Assembly (NCBI GenBank): GCA_020442545.1
Contig: JAGRJX010000266.1
Coordinates: forward strand, 3,731-16,022
Direction: 5' to 3'
DNA: 12,292 nucleotides
Source: Lysobacterales bacterium
GTDB taxonomy: Bacteria > Pseudomonadota > Gammaproteobacteria > Xanthomonadales > Xanthomonadaceae
Positions within the stretch are counted from its first letter, which is position 1, and every line of letters starts with the position of its first letter. Made by a program: the position numbers and the translations under genes. Positions 1 to 6,431 of this stretch are shown here, piece after piece. A model generated the notes under the pieces. It was not told where the DNA came from. It did no database searches and saw only the letters and a list, made by a program, of their open reading frames with translations.

Positions 1-2
1 TG

Positions 3-968
3 GGTGGCAGCGATCCGCAGTATCGCGAGTACGTCGACAACATCCTGTTCCGTCAGACCGCCGAGCGCTACGCCAACGCCTGGCATCACCACAAGCCGTG
101 GTGGTACTTCGGTGGCGTGATTGCCCTGCAGTGGCTGCCGGCATCGCTGGCCCTGCCCTGGGCCGCTCCGGCCTGGTGGCGACGGCTCAAACGCCGCGAT
201 CCGCGCTACCTGCTGCCGCTGGGCTGGTTTGCGCTGCTGCTGCTGTTCTTCAGCCTCAGCCCCGGCAAGCGCGAGGTCTACATCCTGCCGGCGCTGCCGA
301 TGTTCTGCCTGACGCTGGCACCGCTGCTGCCGGGCCTGCTGCGCCGACGCGGCCTGCATCGCGTCGGCTTTGTCTTTGCCGCACTGCTGACCTTGCTGGC
401 GGCGCTGCTGGCCGCCGCGCTGTTCAGCGGTCATCCAACGCTGATGGAAACCCTTGGCGAACGAGGTGTCGATGATCAGGCGACACTGCTGGCATGGCTG
501 TGCGGGGTGATTGCTGCTGGCGCGATTGCCGCGCTGGCGTGTTTCCGATTGCGACGCGGCTGGTGGGCGGCGCTGGCCGTTCCCGGCTGGCTGTGGCTGG
601 TGGTCAGCCTCGGCTTCTATCCGGTGCTGAACGACAGCAGCAGCGCGCGCGGGCTGATGCGCGACGTCGCCGAACACATCGGTCCCGACGCCGAACTGGG
701 CCTGGTTGCCTGGAAGGAGCAGAACCTGCTGATGGCGGATCGACCCGCCACCGACTTCGGTTTCCGTCAGCCGGTCGAGACGCAGCGCGCGCGGGCTGCC
801 GACTGGCTTCGTGCCGCGCCGGATCATCGCTGGATACTCAGCCAGCGCAATGCCCTGGGCGACTGCGTTGACGAAGCCAGAACCGTCGACCTCGGCGAAG
901 CCAACCGACGTGACTGGCTACTGTATTCCGCCGACGCGCTCACCGGGAAATGCCGGGGGCCTCAGTGA
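3..968 (+). CDS. ArnT/PMT-like membrane glycosyltransferase, 3' part
   Basis: This is the C-terminal 321 residues of a membrane glycosyltransferase; the reading frame is open to the left window edge, so the start and the N-terminal catalytic loop lie outside. Proteins of this kind (PMT/ArnT, GT39/GT83) move a sugar from a polyprenyl-phosphate carrier to lipid A or protein on the periplasmic side of the inner membrane. Seen here are the family-like stretch HHHKPWWYF, then hydrophobic segments, the loop LFFSLSPGKREVYILPALP (a close match to the conserved SxGKxxxYxLPxxP loop), further membrane segments, and a soluble C-terminal tail after FYPVLNDSSS. The sugar and acceptor cannot be read from this fragment. 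The stop codon overlaps the GTG start of the next gene (GTGA), which suggests one operon and coupled translation. The broad family is fairly sure; a specific name such as arnT is not. Confidence 0.85.
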   Translation, partial: GGSDPQYREYVDNILFRQTAERYANAWHHHKPWWYFGGVIALQWLPASLALPWAAPAWWRRLKRRDPRYLLPLGWFALLLLFFSLSPGKREVYILPALPMFCLTLAPLLPGLLRRRGLHRVGFVFAALLTLLAALLAAALFSGHPTLMETLGERGVDDQATLLAWLCGVIAAGAIAALACFRLRRGWWAALAVPGWLWLVVSLGFYPVLNDSSSARGLMRDVAEHIGPDAELGLVAWKEQNLLMADRPATDFGFRQPVETQRARAADWLRAAPDHRWILSQRNALGDCVDEARTVDLGEANRRDWLLYSADALTGKCRGPQ

Positions 969-2107
969 GTCGCGCCCATCGTCGCGAGGGCCCCCATCCC
1001 TGGCGCAGCCTGGTCGCCGTCGTCCTGATGACGCTGCTGTCGGCCTGTTCGACGCCGCCGGCGAAGCGCTGGCCGCAGCGTAGTCCCGAGGACATCCGCA
1101 CGCAGTTGACGATGCTGATTCCAGCAACAGTCAACGACCGCGAAGGCTGGGCGCACGACATCCAGCAGAGTTTCGCGCAGCTTGATCTGTTGCCCAGCAC
1201 CGACAACCTCTGCGCGGTGCTGGCGGTGATCGAACAGGAGACCGGCTATGTCGCGAACCCGTCGGTGCCCAACCTCGCCGCCATCGCGCGCAAGGAAATC
1301 GAGCGCCGCGCGAAGCGGCTGAAGATTCCGGCATTTGCCCTTGCCGCCGCGCTCAGGCTCAAGTCCACCGACGGCCGCAGCTTTGACCAGCGCATTGACG
1401 CCTTGCGCACCGAGAAGGACATGAGCGACCTGTTCGATGAACTGATTGATCGCGTGCCGCTGGGGCAGCGGCTGTTCGCGTCGATCAATCCGGTCAACAC
1501 CGGCGGCAGCATGCAGGTGTCGATCGACTTTGCCGAACAGCACGCCCGGCAGCACCGCTATCCTTGGGGACGCGAGCTGCGTATTCGCGACGAGGTGTTC
1601 ACGCGTCGCGGCGGTGTCTATTTCGGCATCGCCCACCTGCTGCAGTATCCGGCCAGCTACCAGCGCCATATCTACCGCTACGCCGACTTCAACGCCGGCT
1701 GGTACGCCAGCCGCAACGCCGCTTTCCAGCAGGCGCTGTCGCTGTTGTCCGGCATTGAACTGACCCCGGACGGCGACCTGTTGCCAGTGAAGCGCGGCCT
1801 GCTGCACCGGCGTCAGGGCGAAACCGAGAAAGCCGTCGTCGGCCTTGCTGCGCGGCTTGGGCTCAGCGAGAGACGCATCGAGCGCGATCTCGCCAAACAG
1901 GATGAGGCCAGCTTCGAGCAAACCGACACCTGGCGTGCCGTGTTCGCTGCTGCGGATGCAAAAGCGGGCAAACCGCTGCCGTACGCCTTGCTGCCGCGGA
2001 TCACCCTGCACAGCCCGAAGATCACCCGCCACCTGACCACCGCCTGGTTCGCCAATCGCGTGCAAGGTCGCTACCAGCAGTGCATCAACCGTGCGTATCA
2101 GCCGTAG
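965..2107 (+). CDS. DUF1615 family lipoprotein
   Basis: This 380-residue protein is a probable outer-membrane lipoprotein of the DUF1615 family. I choose GTG 965: GGGGG at 955-959 is a well-spaced ribosome binding site, and the start overlaps the upstream stop as GTGA. ATG 950 is the alternative and adds 5 residues. Numbering from GTG, a short basic N-terminus and hydrophobic segment end in the lipobox LSAC with Cys28. Ser at +2 favours outer-membrane sorting. The family has no settled function to my knowledge. Three spots look like family 1 lytic transglycosylase motifs in the right order: E92-T93 in VIEQETGY, GSMQV at 181-185 and DFNAG at 241-245 (compare ES, GLMQ and AYNAG). The Glu-to-MQ gap, near 90 residues, is much longer than in Slt enzymes, so peptidoglycan activity is only an inference. 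Confidence 0.88.
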   Translation: MSRAHRREGPHPWRSLVAVVLMTLLSACSTPPAKRWPQRSPEDIRTQLTMLIPATVNDREGWAHDIQQSFAQLDLLPSTDNLCAVLAVIEQETGYVANPSVPNLAAIARKEIERRAKRLKIPAFALAAALRLKSTDGRSFDQRIDALRTEKDMSDLFDELIDRVPLGQRLFASINPVNTGGSMQVSIDFAEQHARQHRYPWGRELRIRDEVFTRRGGVYFGIAHLLQYPASYQRHIYRYADFNAGWYASRNAAFQQALSLLSGIELTPDGDLLPVKRGLLHRRQGETEKAVVGLAARLGLSERRIERDLAKQDEASFEQTDTWRAVFAAADAKAGKPLPYALLPRITLHSPKITRHLTTAWFANRVQGRYQQCINRAYQP

Positions 2108-2120
2108 CAGACACGCACGG
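2089..2120. terminator. Possible bidirectional terminator hairpin between convergent genes
   Basis: CCGTGCGT at 2089-2096 and ACGCACGG at 2113-2120 form a perfect 8-base inverted repeat with a 16-base loop. The hairpin spans the stop codon of the DUF1615 gene and ends just short of the stop of the convergent LtrA gene at 2124. There is no T-run on either side, so it is not a classic intrinsic terminator. It could still end or protect both converging transcripts. Confidence 0.35.
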
Positions 2121-2123
2121 CAA

Positions 2124-3398
2124 TCAGTCGTCGTTGCGGCTTTCCTGCAGCGCCAGCACCTCGGACTGGTGGCGGTGTCCGCGCCACTCGTAGCCGATGA
2201 TGGTGATCAGCGGCGCGAGGGACAGGATCAGCAGGCACAGCGGCATGCTGGCACCGGCTTTCGCGCCAATCACGGCAGCCACCATGGTCACCAGGGTCAG
2301 GCCCAGCAGCAGGAGGTGCAGCATGTCGAAGCGACGCATCAGGTGGTAATACAGCGCGTAGGCCAGCGCGATAAAGGCAATCAGCGGAACGGCTGTGCTC
2401 AGCACTACGGCGTAGGCGCTGATATGCGCCTTGTGCTCCAGCAGCAGGGCTGCAACGTGCAGGCCGGCACCGACCGCGACGATGGCGGTGATCAGCAGCA
2501 ATTGCGCATAGCCCCAGACGAAGCTGCGCTGGCGAAAGCGCTGCAGCACCGCTGCCGACGGCAGCATCAGGTAAATCCACCATAGGCCGAAGGTCAGACC
2601 GATACCGGCCACCGCGACCAGCGCAGTGTCCGCGCTCCAGCCCTGGGCTTCGACCACAGCGGACAGCGCGGCCACGGTGCCGACCACGCCTTCGCCAAGC
2701 GCGATGATCGCGAACAGCATGTAGCGTTCGACGATGTGGTGGACATGCCAGGGCGTGCCACTCTGCTGCCGCTCGGCGATCATCGGGCCGGCCAGTTCGA
2801 TCAGGAACAGCAGTATCCAGATCGGTGCCAGCAGCATCAGCGACGGTGTGAACAGCGCCAGCGCGCACCAGCCGATCTGCGCGACGACAATGGCGGTGAC
2901 ATAGGTCAGGCAAACGCGACGGCGTGCCGGATCCTGCCGCGCCGCCCGCAGCCATTGCAGCACCAGCGCCAGCCGCATGACGACATAGCCCAGCACCATC
3001 AGACCGATGTCCATGTGCGTCCCGGCAAGCGCGTCGCCGCCGTGTTCCAGTGACGCGAACAGGCGAGGGATGCCGATCGCAAGTACAAGCACGCCGGTCA
3101 TCTGGGCCATGGTCAGCAGGCGGTACAGCCAGTCGTCGGTGTCATAGGCGGAGGCGAACCACGAGAAGTTCACCCATGCCCAGCAGATGCCGAAGCTGGC
3201 GAAGCCGAAACCGATCAATGCCACCGAATAGTGGCCTTCCGCCAGCGCGTGCGCGAACTGCGAGGCGGCGAAGCCGAAACTGACCACGAAGGTCAGGTCG
3301 AACAGCAGCTCCAGCGGCGTCGCGGTGCGGTGCGGCTCCCGTGTGTCGCGTCCGCCCATGCGCCGACGGTAGTGGTGCAGCGGTGCAACGTCACTCAT
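2124..3398 (-). CDS. LtrA family membrane protein (low temperature requirement protein A)
   Basis: This 424-residue multispanning inner-membrane protein belongs to the LtrA family, named from a Listeria gene needed for growth in the cold; its biochemical role is not established. The family signature LELLFDLTFV is at residues 29-38, after a basic N-terminus. FSWFASAYDTDDW (78-90) and HHIVERYMLFAIIALGEGVV (220-239) match the other conserved family blocks. About ten to twelve hydrophobic segments follow one another to residue 402, with a short charged tail. Length is normal. ATG 3398 is supported by TGAGA seven bases upstream. The gene lies 54 bases after the kinase stop on the same strand, with no terminator seen between, so it may be the third gene of the sigma/kinase operon. 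Confidence 0.92.
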   Translation of the reverse strand: MSDVAPLHHYRRRMGGRDTREPHRTATPLELLFDLTFVVSFGFAASQFAHALAEGHYSVALIGFGFASFGICWAWVNFSWFASAYDTDDWLYRLLTMAQMTGVLVLAIGIPRLFASLEHGGDALAGTHMDIGLMVLGYVVMRLALVLQWLRAARQDPARRRVCLTYVTAIVVAQIGWCALALFTPSLMLLAPIWILLFLIELAGPMIAERQQSGTPWHVHHIVERYMLFAIIALGEGVVGTVAALSAVVEAQGWSADTALVAVAGIGLTFGLWWIYLMLPSAAVLQRFRQRSFVWGYAQLLLITAIVAVGAGLHVAALLLEHKAHISAYAVVLSTAVPLIAFIALAYALYYHLMRRFDMLHLLLLGLTLVTMVAAVIGAKAGASMPLCLLILSLAPLITIIGYEWRGHRHQSEVLALQESRNDD

Positions 3399-3452
3399 TG
3401 CAAAGTCTCAGTGGCGATATCCACCACGGTAGCAGACTTCGATCAGCACGCT

Positions 3453-5795
3453 TCAATCGATGGACTCAGGTAGCAGATTGGCTTCGGCAATGTCGGGATG
3501 ATCGATGGGCAGTTTGTCGCGGCGGATGGTCAGGGCCGTGTTGAACAGCTTCTGTGCTCGCTCGTTTTCGTGCTGGGCGAGGGCGAGACGACCCTGGGCG
3601 ATGCGGACGCTGGCGGTGATCAGGCCGCGGTCGGGATCGATCTTTCGTGCCCACTGGTCAGCTTCTTCGAGCAACGGACCGGCGTCGTCGGGATGGCCCA
3701 TGGCGATGCGCAGCTGCGCCATGTTGAGCAGACCGCTGATCAGGCTGGGATGGCCTTCGGGGTACAGCTCGCGCCGACGCTGCAAGGTCTGTTTGCGAAT
3801 TGCCAGCGCTTCATCGTAGCGGCCCTGGTCGGCGAGAAGTTCGGCGCGAAGACCGAGGGAGTTCATCATCGTGGAGCGGCCATCGAGGCCGTGGTGCCGC
3901 TTGATGGCGAGCGATTGCTCGATCTCGCGTATGGCCTCTTCGTCGCGACCGAGTCGGCGCAGCGCCAGCGTGCGGTTGTGCAGGGCGATGGCAACGGCGA
4001 CGGTGTCCTCGCCGCTGACGGCGCGATGCATGTCGATGGATTTCTGCAGCGTCGCCAGTGCGTCTACATCGTGGCCGAGGTCGTACTGCATCAGGCCGAC
4101 GTTGTTGTAGCTGTCGGCCAACGCGAGATCGGGACCGGTGCCCAGCTTCTCGCGAATTGTCAGCGCGCGCAGCAACAGCGGCTCGGCCAGCTCCAGGTGG
4201 CCGTACATTCGATGCACGTTGCCGAGACGATTGAGGGTTTCGGAAGTTTCCAGGCTTTCGCCACCGACCTCCTGCTCGCGGATACGGAGCGCCTCCTCGA
4301 ACTGCGCCACCGATCGTTCGTAGGCACCAATGTTGGCGTAGGACAGCGCAATGACGTGCAACATGCGTGCGCGCAGCAGCGGCGCGTCCTGCATCTTGTC
4401 CGGCAACGCGGCGGCCGCCTGATCCAGCAGGTCGCGGGCAGTCAGGTCGCGTTCGGCAGTCATGATCGGGTCGGGCACGCGAAACAGCTCGATCATCGCC
4501 TCGGCGACCTGGTTTGCCGCCGTCGCTTCCTGCTCGGCGCGATCGCGCTGCGCAGCAATCTGCACGGTCTGCCAGCGGCTGACCAGTGCGAAGGCGATCA
4601 GCGTGCCAAGCAGCAGCAGCGAGGCAGCCACACCGGCCGGATTGCGGGATACGAATTTGCTGACCCGATAGCCAAGACTGTCCGGTCGCGCCGAGACCGG
4701 CAGGCCATTGCGATGCCGGCGCAGGTCGTCAGCCAGTGCGTCCACCGAAGCATAGCGGCGCGGCGGTTCCTTTCGCAGCGCCTTGAGCACGATGCGATCG
4801 AGATCGCCGCGCAGGCGACGGCGCGGCAGGTCGTCTCGCGCCACGCGGCTGGGCGGCACGGCCTGCGTCGTGCAGATGCGCTGTTGCAGGGCCAGCGGCG
4901 TGATGCCGGGTTCGGGTGGAAACGGCAGCTGGCCGGCGAGCAGTTCGTAGAGGACGACGCCCAACGAATACACGTCGCTCTGCGTCGACACAGCCTGTCC
5001 CTGCAATTGTTCGGGCGAGGCATAGACCGGCGTCATCGCGCCGGCCACGGTCATCGTGGCTGGCGTGCCCTGTGCGCCTTCGTCCTCGATCAGCTTGGCG
5101 ATGCCGAAGTCCAGCAGCTTGACGTTGCCGTCACCATCGACCAGCACGTTTTCCGGCTTGATGTCGCGATGCACGACCAGATGGCGGTGCGCGTAGGCGA
5201 CCGCATCCAGCAGCTGCTGGAACAGCGCGATGCGCGCGCCGATGCCAAGCCGGCTCGTATCGACGTAGCGCGTCAGCGTCTGGCCTTCGACGTATTCCAT
5301 GGCCACCCACGGCGTGCCGTCATCCAGCTCGCCGCCGTCAATCAGCTGGGCGATATGCGGATGGCCGAGCCGCGCAAGCAGCGCGCGCTCACGGCGCAAG
5401 CGCGCGGCGGTCCGGACGTCGTCGCCGACGCTGTGCAGCAGCTTGATCGCCGCCTGCTGCTGGAAATCACTGTCCTCGCGCTCACCGAGGTAGACCGTAC
5501 CCATGCCGCCCTGTCCAAGCATGCGCAGCAGTCGGAACGGCCCGATGCGCTCGGGCATCGCATCGTCGTTGCCAAAGCGTCGACGTCCGGCAGCAACCGC
5601 GCGCGTCAGCGGATCGGTGTTCGTGTCCGGATTGGCGCTGGCCTTTGCGTCCTGCGCGAGCATGGCCAGCAGGCGGCGTCGTAGCGCTTCGTCATCGCCG
5701 CAGGATTGTTCGATGAAGGCCGCGCGCTCGGCTTCCGGTTTCTCCAGCGCGTCGTGGAACAGCGCGTCGAGGCGTTCAAAGTCGATGCGACTCAT
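3453..5795 (-). CDS. Transmembrane Ser/Thr protein kinase with C-terminal TPR repeats
   Basis: This 780-residue Hanks-type kinase has four parts. Residues 1-80 are an N-terminal region typical of sigma-linked kinases. Residues 86-365 are the kinase domain. A single membrane segment lies near 388-405. From about 470 to 770 there is a run of TPR repeats, predicted periplasmic. All catalytic marks are present: glycine loop GQGGMGTVY (94-102), ATP lysine K118, helix C glutamate E136, HRDIKPEN (209-216) with catalytic D211, DFG (229-231), the SPEQ anchor (260-263) and D274. It should therefore be active; the threonines before TPVYASPE are likely autophosphorylation sites. Its ATG overlaps the stop of the upstream sigma factor gene (ATGA, 5792-5795), so the two are coupled. 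The likely role is to phosphorylate that sigma factor in response to a signal sensed by the TPR part, but substrate and signal are inferred. Confidence 0.95.
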   Translation of the reverse strand: MSRIDFERLDALFHDALEKPEAERAAFIEQSCGDDEALRRRLLAMLAQDAKASANPDTNTDPLTRAVAAGRRRFGNDDAMPERIGPFRLLRMLGQGGMGTVYLGEREDSDFQQQAAIKLLHSVGDDVRTAARLRRERALLARLGHPHIAQLIDGGELDDGTPWVAMEYVEGQTLTRYVDTSRLGIGARIALFQQLLDAVAYAHRHLVVHRDIKPENVLVDGDGNVKLLDFGIAKLIEDEGAQGTPATMTVAGAMTPVYASPEQLQGQAVSTQSDVYSLGVVLYELLAGQLPFPPEPGITPLALQQRICTTQAVPPSRVARDDLPRRRLRGDLDRIVLKALRKEPPRRYASVDALADDLRRHRNGLPVSARPDSLGYRVSKFVSRNPAGVAASLLLLGTLIAFALVSRWQTVQIAAQRDRAEQEATAANQVAEAMIELFRVPDPIMTAERDLTARDLLDQAAAALPDKMQDAPLLRARMLHVIALSYANIGAYERSVAQFEEALRIREQEVGGESLETSETLNRLGNVHRMYGHLELAEPLLLRALTIREKLGTGPDLALADSYNNVGLMQYDLGHDVDALATLQKSIDMHRAVSGEDTVAVAIALHNRTLALRRLGRDEEAIREIEQSLAIKRHHGLDGRSTMMNSLGLRAELLADQGRYDEALAIRKQTLQRRRELYPEGHPSLISGLLNMAQLRIAMGHPDDAGPLLEEADQWARKIDPDRGLITASVRIAQGRLALAQHENERAQKLFNTALTIRRDKLPIDHPDIAEANLLPESID

Positions 5796-6346
5796 GTCGT
5801 GCCGTCGTCCAGCTCGGCCAGCAGCCAGGCGCGACCACTGCGCAGGTCGCGCTTCACCGTCGCTTCGGAAATGGCCAGCGCTTCGGCCATCTCGGCGTAG
5901 TTCATGCCACCGAAATAGTGCAGCTCCAGCACGTCGGCCACGCGTGCGTGCTCGTTGTGCAGGCGCGCCAGCGCGGCGTCGATGTCGAGCAGGTCGCCAT
6001 CGCCGATGGCATCCGCGCCGGGCAGGCGCGAGTCCAGCGTGACGCGCAGGGCGCCGTGATCGCGTTGTGGACCCTTCAATGAACGGGCCTGATCGACCAG
6101 CACATGGCGCATCACCCTTGCGGCCATGCGCAGGAAGTGACGGCGATCATCGAATGCCGACTCATCGCCCATGCGCAGCCAGGCTTCGGCCACCAGCGCG
6201 GTGGGCTGCAGCAAGTCGGGCGTGGACTCGGCGCGCAGCCGGCGCCGCGCCAGTGACTTCAATTCGTCGTACAGCGCCACCCACAGCTGCGGATCCGCGC
6301 CCTGCGGCGCGCTGCTTCTGCCTCTGTCGTCCAGCGCTGGGGTCAC
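5792..6346 (-). CDS. ECF-type RNA polymerase sigma factor, kinase-partnered type
   Basis: This 184-residue sigma-70 family factor looks like the TIGR02999-type group often found beside Ser/Thr kinases. I choose GTG 6346: GGGAG lies five bases upstream (6352-6356) and the length fits the family. A reading frame open further upstream to 6523 would run into the divergent gene and adds unlikely sequence. Region 2 covers about residues 20-95. Where most ECF factors have an acidic DAED-type motif, this one has QPTALVAEAWLRM (47-59), with T49 in place of an acidic residue. Region 4 has the helix-turn-helix FGGMNYAEMAEALAISEATV (145-164), followed by KRDLRSGRAWL. The gene overlaps the kinase start by 4 bases. 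No anti-sigma factor gene is seen nearby, which fits control by phosphorylation. The target promoters are unknown; the divergent exoprotein gene is an obvious candidate. Confidence 0.93.
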   Translation of the reverse strand: MTPALDDRGRSSAPQGADPQLWVALYDELKSLARRRLRAESTPDLLQPTALVAEAWLRMGDESAFDDRRHFLRMAARVMRHVLVDQARSLKGPQRDHGALRVTLDSRLPGADAIGDGDLLDIDAALARLHNEHARVADVLELHYFGGMNYAEMAEALAISEATVKRDLRSGRAWLLAELDDGTT

Positions 6347-6431
6347 GGTGACTCCCGTTTTCGAGCGTCGATGACCCGATTCTGCCGCAACTCCCGCCTC
6401 ACCCCCACAGGACCACCCTGAGAACGCCGCC
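6347..6431. promoter_or_regulatory. Divergent intergenic region between sigma factor and exoprotein genes
   Basis: These 85 bases must hold the start signals for both the sigma/kinase operon (leftward) and the large exoprotein gene (rightward). No convincing sigma-70 promoter pair is visible. ACTCCCG occurs twice in the same orientation (6351-6357 and 6390-6396). The first copy contains the ribosome binding site of the sigma gene, so the repeat may be chance or a shared operator. A TGAGAA-like weak ribosome binding site at 6419-6424 precedes the exoprotein ATG. Confidence 0.45.

Noticed and set aside
962..2065. A 367-codon open frame on the minus strand opposite the DUF1615 gene
   Set aside because: The plus-strand gene has a lipobox, a family match and a coupled start. 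The antisense frame has no recognisable feature.
3498..5684. A 728-codon open frame on the plus strand opposite the kinase gene
   Set aside because: It is antisense to a full-length kinase with all catalytic motifs. Its translation is low-complexity Gln/Arg/Val-rich sequence, as expected from the reverse of GC-rich coding DNA.
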